From assembly GCF_014873945.1 (NCBI RefSeq), contig NZ_JADBEC010000002.1, positions 1,178,001 through 1,242,000 on the forward strand: DNA of 64,000 nt, given 5' to 3'. The notes below the pieces were generated by a model. That model worked only from the letters and a program-made list of their open reading frames with translations, searched no databases and was not told where the DNA came from. This stretch comes from Rhizobium viscosum. Its GTDB lineage: Bacteria; Pseudomonadota; Alphaproteobacteria; Rhizobiales; Rhizobiaceae. How positions within the stretch are numbered: position 1 is the stretch's first letter; every line of letters begins with the position of its first letter. Below, piece by piece: positions 27,401 to 35,937 of the stretch. The translations under genes and the position numbers were made by a program.

Positions 27401-28112
27401 GGTAGTAGCGCTCCGCATCCTTCGCTGTGGTCGCTGCCTCGCCCAGCATGTCGTACGAATAACGGAAGCCGCGAGCTTCCAGCGGGCGCGCCCGCTTAAG
27501 CGCCTCGTCGATCGTCTGGCCGGTGACGAACTGCTCGCCCATCATCCGCATCGCCATATCGACGCCGCGGCGGATGACCGGCTCGCCGCAGCGGGCGATC
27601 AGCCGGGTCAGTGCTGCGGCAAGGCTGCGGTCGTTGACCGTTGATGTCAGCTTGCCGGTGACGACCAGTCCCCAGGTCGCGGCGTTGACGAACAGCGAAC
27701 GGCCACCGCCGACATGGGACTTCCAGTCGCCTTCGGAAATCTTGTCGCGGATCAGCGCATCACGTGTCGCCGTATCGGGAATGCGCAGCAGGGCTTCAGC
27801 AAGACACATGAGGGCGACGCCCTCCTGACTCGACAGCGAATATTCCTGCACCAGTCCCTCGACGCCGGTGCCCTTATGCTTGGCTCGCAGCGCCTCGATC
27901 AGCCTGCGGGCGGTGCCGCGGATCGTCCCTTTCATATCATCCGGGACCCTGGCGGCTGCGACGAGCGGCGGAAGGCATTCAGTCTCCGGCCGGCGATATG
28001 CCGCGGTGATCGTCTTGCGCAGATCGGACTGTTCGCGGATCGGCGGAGCGAACTGGGCGAAAGGCTGGGAAGAGCTGTTACCAGCACTGTTGTCGGCGAC
28101 CACTTTGAGCAT
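24411..28112 (-). CDS. putA: Bifunctional proline dehydrogenase / P5C dehydrogenase
   Basis: A 1233-residue enzyme that oxidises proline to glutamate in two steps. The proline dehydrogenase barrel shows GPGISIKLSALHPRY, MVRLVKGAYWDAEIKRAQ and FQCLHGMGEPLYDEV. The aldehyde dehydrogenase half has CISPWNFPLAIFTGQVAAA, ETGGQNGMIVDSSAL and the catalytic Cys in SAGQRCSALRVL. A C-terminal tail of about 190 residues after the dehydrogenase fits the longer PutA types. No ribbon-helix-helix domain is visible at the N-terminus, so, unlike E. coli PutA, it probably does not repress itself. The start is ATG 28112. The nearby Lrp-type regulator is a natural candidate activator. Confidence 0.97.
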   Translation of the reverse strand: MLKVVADNSAGNSSSQPFAQFAPPIREQSDLRKTITAAYRRPETECLPPLVAAARVPDDMKGTIRGTARRLIEALRAKHKGTGVEGLVQEYSLSSQEGVALMCLAEALLRIPDTATRDALIRDKISEGDWKSHVGGGRSLFVNAATWGLVVTGKLTSTVNDRSLAAALTRLIARCGEPVIRRGVDMAMRMMGEQFVTGQTIDEALKRARPLEARGFRYSYDMLGEAATTAKDAERYYRDYENAIHAIGKASAGRGAYEGPGISIKLSALHPRYVRAQSKRVMDELLPRVRALALLAKNYDIGLNIDAEEADRLELSLDLLEELSLDAELAGWNGLGFVVQAYGKRCPFVLDYIIDLARRSGRRMMVRLVKGAYWDAEIKRAQLDGLPDFPVYTRKIHTDVAYVACARKLLAAADAIFPQFATHNAQTLATIYHLAGPDFRVGKYEFQCLHGMGEPLYDEVVGKQKLDRPCRIYAPVGTHETLLAYLVRRLLENGANSSFVNRISDPSVSVDDLIADPVDLVEANDPVGKPHDLIALPKDLYGADRRNSSGLDLSNEDELNQLAESLVATTKMSWHALPLLADGSEDGVTRPILNPADHGDAVGLVTEVKIEDAAKIAALAARGAQEWALVSPGDRAACLDRAADIMQDRIETLMGIIMREAGKSAANAIGEVREAIDFLRYYADQVRKTLGPAHAPLGAVLCISPWNFPLAIFTGQVAAAVVAGNSVMAKPAGVTPIIASESVKILHEAGIPRGALQFVPGSGRLASAIIDCRETAGVMFTGSTGVARMIQAQLAKRLSESGKPIPLIAETGGQNGMIVDSSALAEQVVADVITSAFDSAGQRCSALRVLCLQEDVADRTLTMLKGALQELTIGRTDMLKVDVGPVISIDAKNEIDEHIAKMRAAGCKVEQLPLPESVDLGTFVPPTIIELKKLSDLTKEIFGPVLHVIRYRRENLDRLIDDINGSGYGLTFGLHTRLDETIAHVTSRVQAGNLYVNRNIIGAVVGVQPFGGRGLSGTGPKAGGPLYIGRLVQKAPVPPQHSSVHIDPALADFAVWLSAKGKSDDAEAARELGSLSAVGLQKELVGPVGERNLYALHPRGRVLLVPSSERGLYRQIAAALATGNQLVTDEASGLRQTLKDLPASVAHRIAWTSDWNKDGPFASALVEGDAERIMKVNQLIAALDGPLVLVQSATTAEIENDIEAYCLNWLVEEVSTSINTAAAGGNASLMTIG

Positions 28113-28365
28113 TTTCAGAACCTATCGAGGAACATTGTTTTAGAGATTTGGTGCACGCGTCTGACCTACTTCAGTCCGGCGCGTGTTCGGGGAGAAGGAG
28201 ACGCGCGGAGGCATCGTCCTTAATCGAGGCCGCCTTCCTAGCCGGCCCAACGCTGTAAGCCGCTCGCACGGCGCCTAGACCGACGGGGCGATATCGTTCG
28301 GTCAGATCGACTGCATTTTTTGTTTCGTCAGTTTTTGCATCGCGCTTCATCGTTCGTCCTCGCGA

Positions 28366-29808
28366 TCAGATGCCAATTGCCTTGTACGCATCGCCGATTT
28401 CCTTCAGAGCGACGTAGTAGGCCGCGGTGCGGAAATCCTTGATCTCCGGCCGCTGGGTAAGAACGGATGCCATGCGATGATACGCCCCTCGCATGACGTC
28501 GTCCAATCCGGATCGAACCAGGTCGATCTCCCGACCGCCTTCGAGAAACTCGTCTCTCATCTCCTCGGGAAATGCCCTGCCTGTCATCGACTCAAGTGCG
28601 CTCGTAATCTGCGAATTGCGGCGCTCGCGGCGGCGGCGCTCCATCAGACCGAACGGTATATGGGTCAGGTTTTTTACCCATTCGAAATAGGAGACGATGA
28701 CGCCGCCGGCATTGACGAAGAGATCGGGAAGGATGACGACACCGTTCTGGAACAGGATCTTCTCCGCCTGAAAGGACACGGGGCCGTTCGCGGCCTCGGC
28801 GATAAGCTTCGCCCGGATCCGACCTGCGTTGTCGATGGTGATCGCGTTCTCCATCGCAGCGGGAATGAGGATGTCGCAGGCGATCTCAAGGCCGCGATCC
28901 TTGTCCGGAGAGCTTTCGGCGCCTTCGAATCTGAGGATGCTGCCTGTTCGCAGCCTATGCTGATGAACAGCCTCGACGTCGAGTCCCTCAGGATTGGAGA
29001 TGACGCCGTCGCGTTCGACGATGCAGACGATCTTCGCACGGTCCTCCTCGCTTAGAAACTTTGCGGCGTGGTAGCCGACATTGCCAAATCCTTGAACCGT
29101 GACCGTCATCGTCGAAAGATCACGGCGCCCGCCGATCCCAGCGTGGGCGGTGTCGCGAAGGTAGCAATGGATCGCGTACTGCACACCACGTCCGGTCGCT
29201 TCGGTGCGCCCCGCTATGCCGCCGCGGGAGAGCGGCTTTCCGGTGACGCATGCGTTCGCGTTCACGATGTCGGCCGGCCCTGTGCGCTTGTATTCGTCCG
29301 CCATCCACGCCATCTCGCGCTCTCCAGTCCCCATGTCCGGGGCCGGCACGTTCCTGCCGGGCGAGATCAGGTTGCGTTTCGCGAGCTCCTGGGTGAAGCG
29401 GCGGGTGATGCGTTCGAGTTCATGAACCTCCCACTGCTTGGGATCGATGCAAAGGGCTCCCTTCGAACCGCCGAACGGGACGTCGACGAGCGCGCATTTC
29501 AAGCTCATGAGCGCCGCCAGGGCCTCTACTTCGTTCGCGTTCGCCGACGCGTCATAGCGGATACCGCCCTTGGCAGGCTCAACGTGCTCGCTGTGAACCG
29601 AGCGCCATCCGGTGAAGCTGTACATACGACCGCGAAGACGGACCCCGAAGCGCACGGTGTAGGTAGAATTGCAGGCACGGATACGTTCCGCGAGGCCTTC
29701 TGAGAGATCGAGATGTTCGAGCGCGCGGTCGATGTAGCTTTCGACGCTGTCGAGGAAGGTCCCCTCCTGCGCGCAATCCCGGGTCTGCTTGATCCTGACG
29801 GCGTCCAT
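28366..29808 (-). CDS. Glu/Leu/Phe/Val dehydrogenase family, likely glutamate dehydrogenase
   Basis: A 480-residue enzyme that reversibly deaminates glutamate to 2-oxoglutarate and ammonia. The substrate Lys lies in AKGGIRYD, the catalytic region in VPFGGSKGAL and PAPDMGTGEREMAWM, and the nucleotide fold in TVQGFGNVGYHAAK. A good ribosome site (GGAGGAAGAG) precedes ATG 29808. It lies 253 bases upstream of putA on the same strand. PutA makes glutamate and this enzyme would feed it to the TCA cycle, so joint induction by proline is likely. Leucine or another amino acid as substrate cannot be excluded. Confidence 0.9.
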   Translation of the reverse strand: MDAVRIKQTRDCAQEGTFLDSVESYIDRALEHLDLSEGLAERIRACNSTYTVRFGVRLRGRMYSFTGWRSVHSEHVEPAKGGIRYDASANANEVEALAALMSLKCALVDVPFGGSKGALCIDPKQWEVHELERITRRFTQELAKRNLISPGRNVPAPDMGTGEREMAWMADEYKRTGPADIVNANACVTGKPLSRGGIAGRTEATGRGVQYAIHCYLRDTAHAGIGGRRDLSTMTVTVQGFGNVGYHAAKFLSEEDRAKIVCIVERDGVISNPEGLDVEAVHQHRLRTGSILRFEGAESSPDKDRGLEIACDILIPAAMENAITIDNAGRIRAKLIAEAANGPVSFQAEKILFQNGVVILPDLFVNAGGVIVSYFEWVKNLTHIPFGLMERRRRERRNSQITSALESMTGRAFPEEMRDEFLEGGREIDLVRSGLDDVMRGAYHRMASVLTQRPEIKDFRTAAYYVALKEIGDAYKAIGI

Positions 29809-29925
29809 GCTCTTCCTCCAAATAGCTGTTGAGAAAGAAATAGCACGACGCGCGATATCGATCCGACTTGATTTTGCGGCATTTCAGGCGATATGAATTT
29901 ATTTTCAGCCTGCGAGAAACCCATA

Positions 29926-30420
29926 ATGCCTACAGAACCGGCCACCTTTAGTGAACTTGACCAATTCGATCGGAAGATCATCGAAGCTCTTCTTGAGGAC
30001 GGTCGCATGTCCATCACCGATCTCGCGGCGCGCGTCGGGCTTTCAAAGACGCCATGCCAGCTACGGTTCCGGCGCCTCGTTTCTGATGGCTTCATCGAAG
30101 GATTCAGGGCCGTTCTCAGCCCGTCGAAGATGCAGCTCGAGCACGTGGCATTTGTGGAAGTGAAGCTTTCCAACACGACGGAGAGCGCACTGACGAGCTT
30201 CAACGAGGCTGTGAAGAAGATCAAGGAGGTCGAAGAATGCCACATGATCGCCGGCCGTTTCGACTATATCCTCAAGGTAAGGACGCGTGACATCGGGAAG
30301 TATCGACGCGTGCTAGGGGAAAAAATCTCGACGCTGCCGCATGTCGCGAGCACGTCAACCAACCCGGCGATGGAGACGGTTAAGGAGAGATGGGATCGGA
30401 CCGGCTCTGGATTGCTCTAG
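29926..30420 (+). CDS. Lrp/AsnC-family transcriptional regulator
   Basis: A 164-residue regulator. The N-terminal helix-turn-helix reads FDRKIIEALLEDGRMSITDL followed by AARVGLSKTPCQLR. The C-terminal ligand-binding RAM domain has EVEECHMIAGRFDYILKV. It is divergent from the glutamate dehydrogenase gene and close to putA, the position and type expected for a PutR-like activator of proline catabolism. I take ATG 29926; ATG 29893 in the same frame would add 11 residues, and neither has a strong ribosome site. Target genes are inferred. Confidence 0.9.
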   Translation: MPTEPATFSELDQFDRKIIEALLEDGRMSITDLAARVGLSKTPCQLRFRRLVSDGFIEGFRAVLSPSKMQLEHVAFVEVKLSNTTESALTSFNEAVKKIKEVEECHMIAGRFDYILKVRTRDIGKYRRVLGEKISTLPHVASTSTNPAMETVKERWDRTGSGLL

Positions 30421-30445
30421 GAATGGGCTGAACTGAACCTGTGCC

Positions 30446-31333
30446 CTAGCGTGTGAGAGCCGTTGCAAGCCAATCCGCGGCATGCTCCGCGGAAGAGGTT
30501 CGTCGGGTTCGTGCCGGCAGCAAGACGTAATATCTCTCTTCAGTCGGCATCTCGGCCTCTTCCAATGCGACGAGTGTCCCATCCTCCAGGAACGTCTGGA
30601 CCAAAAGCCGCCAACCTAGGGCAACACCCTGCCCCGCTCGCGCGGCTGCGATCGCTTCCGTGTAGTGGTTGAACCGCAGATGCGGCTTAGCACGCAGGCG
30701 CCGACCGGTCTCCTCGTTCCACTGCGCCCAGGACAACCACGACCTGTCGTGTACGTCGGTCTCGATGAATTCGTCTGCGTCCGAGAGCTCGGTCGAGTGT
30801 CGCCTCCAAAGGTATTCCGGCGAGCAAACCGGAACGATGGCATCCTCCTTCGAGCCGACGATCTTGGCGTCCGCGAAGGGCGGTCTCCCATAGCGTATAG
30901 CGATGTCCACGCCGCCCGCATCGAGATCAATCCTGGCATCCTGGGAAATCACCCGGATCTGCACGCCCGGATTTTCCCTGCGGAACTCCGCCAGTCGTGG
31001 CAGCAGCCAGAACGATGAAAAGGCAACCGTCGCCCCGATCGTGACGACATCCTGCTCAGACGATCGGACGGCGTCGACCGTGTCGGCGATACTAGCGAAG
31101 CATTGCGCGAGAGTGGTGCCTAACGTGAGGCACCCCGGCGTCGGCTCGATAGCGCGGTGCTTGCGGACGAACATTGGCAGCCCGAGCTCTTCCTCAAGAA
31201 CTGCGATCTGCCGGCTGACCGCCGCCTGCGTCACGCCGAGCTCGACCGCAGCAGCAGTAAAGCTGCGATGGCGGAGAGCCGCCTCCAACGTCATCAACGC
31301 CGTTAGCGAAGGTATTCGACGCCGAAAATTCAT
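30446..31333 (-). CDS. LysR-family transcriptional regulator (GcvA-like)
   Basis: A 295-residue activator/repressor. The helix-turn-helix is in SFTAAAVELGVTQAAVSRQI followed by LEEELGLPMFVRK. The effector domain has FSSFWLLPRLAEFRREN and DVDIAIRYG-like segments typical of the GcvA branch, which often senses glycine or related compounds. The start ATG 31333 follows GAGAACG; an open frame continues upstream without family features. It is divergent from the Rieske oxygenase and probably controls it, with a small palindrome in the shared spacer. Confidence 0.93.
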   Translation of the reverse strand: MNFRRRIPSLTALMTLEAALRHRSFTAAAVELGVTQAAVSRQIAVLEEELGLPMFVRKHRAIEPTPGCLTLGTTLAQCFASIADTVDAVRSSEQDVVTIGATVAFSSFWLLPRLAEFRRENPGVQIRVISQDARIDLDAGGVDIAIRYGRPPFADAKIVGSKEDAIVPVCSPEYLWRRHSTELSDADEFIETDVHDRSWLSWAQWNEETGRRLRAKPHLRFNHYTEAIAAARAGQGVALGWRLLVQTFLEDGTLVALEEAEMPTEERYYVLLPARTRRTSSAEHAADWLATALTR

Positions 31334-31349
31334 GATCGTTCTCGCATTA

Positions 31350-31361
31350 CATAACATTATG
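31350..31361. promoter_or_regulatory. Short palindrome, candidate LysR operator
   Basis: CATAACATTATG has inverted CATAA/TTATG arms around two bases. It lies in the 106-base spacer between the LysR gene and the Rieske oxygenase gene, 16 bases upstream of the LysR start. Position and symmetry fit a LysR-type site; no binding data are available. Confidence 0.35.
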
Positions 31362-31439
31362 GATCGTGAAAAATAAATGCCGTTGAAGCGTGGGAGATGC
31401 AAGCGCAAAGTGCCGTCCATCAATCCATAAGAGGTTATT

Positions 31440-32693
31440 ATGCTAAACAGGCTTCCCTCCGACATTTCTGCTCTTCTCGAAGCGCGCGCAGACGGCCACG
31501 CGCTGCCGGCCGGCCTTTACATCAGCGAAGATGTTTTCGAAGCCGACATCGATGTCTTCTTCCATAAGCATTGGATCTGCGTCGGTCTTGACTGCGACAT
31601 ACCGGAGCCGGGCGATGCGACCGTGGTCGATATCGGCAAGACAAGCCTCATCCTGCTGCGCGACGACGACGGCGAGATCCGTGTGCTGCACAACGTCTGT
31701 CGCCATCGTGGCGCGCGCCTGCTCGACGCCGGGAAATCCATCGTCTCGAAGCTGGTCTGCCCCTACCATACCTGGACCTACGAGCTTACGGGAGAACTCA
31801 GCTACGCTCCGCACATGGGCAAGGATTTGGACAAGCAGTGCCACAGCCTGAAGCCCGTGACCTTCAAGTCGATCGGCGGCCTGATCTACGTTTGCCTTTC
31901 GGACAATCCGCCGGAGGATATCGCAAACCTCGAGCAGACGATGATCGAGCGGCTGGCCCCCTACGACATCCGCAACGCTAAGATCGCGCACCAGACCGAC
32001 GTCATCGAGGACGGCAACTGGAAGCTCACGATGGAGAACAATCGTGAATGCTACCATTGCTCCGCCAACCATCCCGAGCTCTGCGTATCCTTCGTTGATC
32101 TCGACTTCGGCTTCGACCCGGAGACCTTGAGCCCGGAAGACCGCGAACAGGCAGCCGAGCATCTGCGGCTTTATGACGAGCGCACCAAGGCATGGGAGGC
32201 GGACGGCTTCCCGTCGACGGCAGTCGAGCAACTCGTCGACTGCGCGACGAACTTCCGCACTCAGCGTCTGATCATAGCCGGCGCAGGCGAGTCCCAGACG
32301 CACGACGCCACTGCCGCCTCGTCCAAGCTTCTCGGTCAGATGACGCGCAAGGACCTGGGTGACACTCACCTTTGGGGCCACAACAGCTGGAACCACTTCA
32401 TGGGTGACCACGCGGTCGTCGCCGTCGTCATCCCGCTCTCCGCAGGTCGCACGCTGGTCCGCACCAAGTGGCTCGTCCACAAGGATGCCGTGGAAGGCAA
32501 GGACTATGATCTCGACAAGCTGACCGACGTCTGGATCGCGACGACGGACCAGGACGCCGACCTGGTCGCCCGCTCGCATGCCGGCGCACTCGATCCGGCC
32601 TATCAACCAGGCCCCTATTCGCGTTTCTCTGAAACCAACCTCGACAAGTTCGCGACTTGGTACATCGATCGGATGCGCGCTCATGGGTATTGA
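31440..32693 (+). CDS. Rieske non-heme iron oxygenase, stachydrine/glycine-betaine demethylase-like
   Basis: A 417-residue oxygenase alpha subunit. The Rieske cluster ligands are Cys87-x-His89 and Cys107-x2-His110 (CRHRG and CPYH). The mononuclear iron site lies in ENNRECYHCSANHPEL (His206 and His211). From memory, the sequence resembles Stc2, the proline-betaine demethylase of Sinorhizobium, and GbcA, including the LVHKDAVEG-x-DYDL stretch near the C-terminus. It would remove an N-methyl group from a betaine as formaldehyde. The reductase gene overlaps its 3' end by 11 bases. The exact betaine is not determinable here. Confidence 0.9.
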   Translation: MLNRLPSDISALLEARADGHALPAGLYISEDVFEADIDVFFHKHWICVGLDCDIPEPGDATVVDIGKTSLILLRDDDGEIRVLHNVCRHRGARLLDAGKSIVSKLVCPYHTWTYELTGELSYAPHMGKDLDKQCHSLKPVTFKSIGGLIYVCLSDNPPEDIANLEQTMIERLAPYDIRNAKIAHQTDVIEDGNWKLTMENNRECYHCSANHPELCVSFVDLDFGFDPETLSPEDREQAAEHLRLYDERTKAWEADGFPSTAVEQLVDCATNFRTQRLIIAGAGESQTHDATAASSKLLGQMTRKDLGDTHLWGHNSWNHFMGDHAVVAVVIPLSAGRTLVRTKWLVHKDAVEGKDYDLDKLTDVWIATTDQDADLVARSHAGALDPAYQPGPYSRFSETNLDKFATWYIDRMRAHGY

Positions 32694-33765
32694 GTTCGCA
32701 CAATTGCAGCGGGGCCAGGCGCCCGCATGGGATCGCGAGCACGACGAGACGCTCGTGTGTCTCGACGTCCATCAGGAAACGCACGACGTCAAGAGCTTCA
32801 CCTTCGCGTCGCCAGAGGGCAAGCGGTTCAACTTCGAAGCCGGACAATACTTCCTGTTCGACTTCCCGACAGACACAGAACGCGAAGCGAGGTGCTACAG
32901 CATCTCGTCGTCCCCTCACCGCACCAACGCCTTCACTGTCACGGTCAAGCGTGTAGCCGGCGGCAAGGTCTCGAACTGGCTGCACGACAACATGAAAGCC
33001 GGCATGACCGTCAAGGGTCAGGGGCCGCTCGGTCACTTCATCCGGCCGAAATCGCGCGGGAAGAAACTTCTGCTTCTTTCGGGCGGCTCCGGTATCACGC
33101 CCGTCATGTCGATCACGCGTGATCTGGCGGACAGCTACGAACCTGCGGACATCGTCTTCCTTCACGCGGCACGGACTCCGCTCGACCTCATCTTTCGAAA
33201 CGAGCTGGCGTATCTGGCATCGCGAATGAGAGGGCTGCGGCTGCAGTTCCTTCCGGAGACAGTCCTCGGCGAGCTACATTGGCCGGGCCTGACAGGCCGG
33301 ATCTCGCCTGAATTTCTGAAGCTCGCCGTGCCTGACATCGCGGAGCGCGTCGTCATGTGCTGCGGCCCGGCCCCCTTCATGGCGGCGGCGCGTTCGATAA
33401 CGGCGGCGCTGGGCGTTCCGCCCTCGAACTACATCGAGGAAAGCTTCGACACGGCAGTTATCGACGAGCCGGGACTGGACGTAGAAGTGCAGCCGCCCGG
33501 CAAAGTCTATCAAGTCGAGTTCACGAAGCAGAAGCGTACGCTCGAAGTGTCTTCCGACCAGACAGTGCTTGCCGCTGCGAAGAAGGGCAGCGTCAGGCTG
33601 CCCTCATCCTGTTCCAACGGTGTTTGTGGTACCTGCAAATCGAAGCTCGTTTCGGGCTCGGTGGAAATGAACCACAACGGGGGCATCCGCCAGCGCGAGA
33701 TCGATGCCGGCCTGTTCCTTCCATGCTGCTCGAAACCTCTCAGCGACCTGGTGGTCGAACGATAA
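32683..33765 (+). CDS. Flavin/2Fe-2S hybrid reductase for the Rieske oxygenase
   Basis: A 360-residue electron-transfer protein. The flavin domain has RCYSISSSP, the NAD(P) domain GGSGITPVMSI and the MCCGPAPFM end. The C-terminal plant-type ferredoxin has Cys ligands in SCSNGVCGTCKSKL and FLPCCSKP. It passes electrons from NAD(P)H to the oxygenase, as GbcB does for GbcA. The start ATG 32683 overlaps the oxygenase gene, which makes co-translation likely. The next gene starts 13 bases after its stop. Confidence 0.93.
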   Translation: MGIEFAQLQRGQAPAWDREHDETLVCLDVHQETHDVKSFTFASPEGKRFNFEAGQYFLFDFPTDTEREARCYSISSSPHRTNAFTVTVKRVAGGKVSNWLHDNMKAGMTVKGQGPLGHFIRPKSRGKKLLLLSGGSGITPVMSITRDLADSYEPADIVFLHAARTPLDLIFRNELAYLASRMRGLRLQFLPETVLGELHWPGLTGRISPEFLKLAVPDIAERVVMCCGPAPFMAAARSITAALGVPPSNYIEESFDTAVIDEPGLDVEVQPPGKVYQVEFTKQKRTLEVSSDQTVLAAAKKGSVRLPSSCSNGVCGTCKSKLVSGSVEMNHNGGIRQREIDAGLFLPCCSKPLSDLVVER

Positions 33766-33778
33766 GGCAGAGTTCCTC

Positions 33779-35059
33779 ATGCTGTGTAGCGAAGACAACT
33801 CGCCAAATGCGAGCGGTTCTACCGTATTCAAAGACGAGCGCAAACAGGCATATCTGAATCCGAAAGGGGCGGATCGCCCGCTCATCAGCCCTATACCTGG
33901 TTCGACACTAGACAGGGCCCGACGTTATCGCCTCGGTAGACTGCGCGAAAAAATGCGAGAGTGGGATTGTCCAGCCCTAATTCTCTATGATCCGGTCAAC
34001 ATCCGCTACGCGTTCGACTGTTCGAACATGAGCATCTGGACAATGCACAATCCTTCGCGATACGCGCTCATTCTCGCCGATGGTCCGGCGATAATGTTTG
34101 AATTCGAGGGATCCGAGCACGTCAACGATGGGCTTCCTGGCATCGACGAGGTTCGGACGTCCAAGTCTTTCCTCTTCTTTACGGCAGGCAATCTGGTCGA
34201 AGATAGGATGAAGGTGTGGGCGGGCGAGATCACCGAGATCGTCGGGTTGCACTGTCGTGCAAGCCGAATTGCCGTCGATCGCTTGGAACCGGCGCCTGCG
34301 GCGCAGCTCCGGCAGCGTGGCTTCACGTTGCTCGACGGCCAAGAGCTCGCCGAGCGCGCGCGGTCGATCAAAAGTTCGGACGAGATCGAGCTCATGCGGT
34401 GGACAATTCGCGTTTGCGAAGCAGGAATGGCTCGCATGTACGAGGTCTCCGAGCCCGGCCGCACCGAGCGCGAGATCTGGGCCGAACTCCATTTCGAAAA
34501 TGCTCGAAGCGGCGGCGAATGGCTGGAGACCAAGCTCCTGACAGCCGGCGCCCGTACGAACCCCTGGTATCAGGAATGCTCCGACTACGTCGTCCAGCGA
34601 GGTGAGATGATCTCGTTCGACACGGACATGATTGGCCCGTACGGCTACTGCGCGGACCTATCTCGGTCCTGGACCTGCGGACATGTGGCAATGACCGCCA
34701 GGCAAAAGGAGCTCTACGCGGCAGCGCGAGATCAAATCGACCACAATCTGTCGATCATCCGGCCCGGCATGACGTTTCGCGAGTTCAATGAGAAAAGCTG
34801 GCAGATACCCGAAAAGTACCAGCCCTACCGCTATACGCTCGCCGCCCATGGGACAGGGATGGCAGACGAATGGCCCGGAATTCTTCTCCATCCCGACTTC
34901 GACGCAGGATTCGAGGGCGTTGTCGAAGAGAACATGGTTCTCAACGTCGAGAGTCTGATTGCGGAAGAAGGTTCGGAAAGCATAAAGCTCGAAACGCAGG
35001 CTCTCGTGACGGCTAAGGGAGCCGAGCGGCTCGACACGTTCCCATGGGAAGATCTTTGA
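33779..35059 (+). CDS. M24-fold metalloprotein, DddP-like (putative DMSP lyase or betaine-acting enzyme)
   Basis: A 426-residue protein of the creatinase/aminopeptidase-P fold, close in sequence to the DMSP lyase DddP as I recall it. Shared stretches include LYDPVNIRYAFD, GGEWLETKLL and ARTNPWYQEC. Six metal ligands are in place: Asp281, Asp283, Asp293, His357, Glu391 and Glu405. Their spacing is nearly that of the DddP metal site. Asp363 and Tyr352 sit at the positions of the proposed catalytic Asp and Tyr of DddP. DddP releases dimethyl sulfide from DMSP. Being cotranscribed with a betaine demethylase suggests a sulfonium or betaine osmolyte substrate. Creatinase- or peptidase-like activity is the alternative. 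Confidence 0.8.
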   Translation: MLCSEDNSPNASGSTVFKDERKQAYLNPKGADRPLISPIPGSTLDRARRYRLGRLREKMREWDCPALILYDPVNIRYAFDCSNMSIWTMHNPSRYALILADGPAIMFEFEGSEHVNDGLPGIDEVRTSKSFLFFTAGNLVEDRMKVWAGEITEIVGLHCRASRIAVDRLEPAPAAQLRQRGFTLLDGQELAERARSIKSSDEIELMRWTIRVCEAGMARMYEVSEPGRTEREIWAELHFENARSGGEWLETKLLTAGARTNPWYQECSDYVVQRGEMISFDTDMIGPYGYCADLSRSWTCGHVAMTARQKELYAAARDQIDHNLSIIRPGMTFREFNEKSWQIPEKYQPYRYTLAAHGTGMADEWPGILLHPDFDAGFEGVVEENMVLNVESLIAEEGSESIKLETQALVTAKGAERLDTFPWEDL

Positions 35060-35347
35060 CGATATGCTGGCTACCACACGGCGCCGGACGGACGCCGCAT
35101 TTCATTTCGCATTCGAAGGTCGAAGCTTGGTGCCAGACCTCATCGAGCGCGATACCGCGGGCTGTCGCATGTCGCTGGAAGCCTTCACGAAGCCGAAAAT
35201 TTTACCGTCACGCCTCGCTGCCGAAAGTAAGCCTGCATCAGTTTGCTGCCGGAGCGATTGTGCTGTACCAGTCTTGCCGGGTCGAATACAGCCTCTTTCA
35301 AACCCTTGTGATATGCGCGTCGATGTCAGCATTACCTGAGCGAACGG
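35060..35347. other. Spacer after the oxygenase operon
   Basis: Roughly 290 bases, followed directly by a frameshifted gene. Several short open frames overlap on both strands, and none looks like a known protein. A minus-strand frame at 35102-35353 and a plus-strand frame from 35064 are probably chance readings. Confidence 0.4.
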
Positions 35348-35937
35348 ATGCATTTCCAGGAGTCGTACGAGCTTATGGGCGACGAGCTCGACTTCCTGGG
35401 CCTGTATCTTGTGTCGGCTTCAACATCGGCAAGCCCGACAAGGAAAACGTGTTCGCGCCAGCGGGGATGTCTGCTCCAATCGACAAGTACTACAATAGTC
35501 GCGACGCCCATGTGCCAATCCCGAAGCCGCGGGTGTCGTTGTCCCCGCATTTCCGGCAGATCGTCGCCCGCCTATGCGAACGCCAGCCGAAGGGTTGGAC
35601 GACTGCCGGTCTACATCTGCTGAGTTCGGCGAGTCCATCGGAGCAGCGGGAGATCGAGAGACATCTCGTCAAGCTGCGAAAGGGTGTCCGAAAGCACTTC
35701 AAGGATCCGAAGCATATCAACACCCTCTTCATCGCGCCGCCGCTGGCGAGGAAGGCGCGGGTTGGCTTCTACCTGTTTCCGGAGGAACTGCGCGGCAGAC
35801 ACCGGGAAATCATGAAGATCCTCGCTGGCGGCGAACTGGATCAGGAGGGGGTCGAGACCATAGCGCTTTTCGGAAGATCGACGGAGAACTGGGGTGCCCC
35901 ATATGAGGCCATCCTGATCTCGAGACGAGAGAAGTAA
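35348..35937 (+). pseudogene. Frameshifted gene of unknown function
   Basis: The reading MHFQESYELMGDELDFLGLY from ATG 35348 passes smoothly into GFNIGKPDKENVFAPAGMSA in another frame. A GTGT at about 35411-35414 in place of GT would explain the break (LYL-VGFNIGK). The second part continues to the stop at 35937 and looks like a genuine soluble protein of mixed helix and strand (IVARLCERQPKGWTTAGLHL, VGFYLFPEELRGRH). If the break is real the gene is inactive. A shorter protein from ATG 35467 (156 residues) could still be made. I do not recognise the family. Confidence 0.55.

Noticed and set aside
25272..27644. Long plus-strand frames opposite putA
   Set aside because: putA is unmistakable on the minus strand, so these are antisense shadows.
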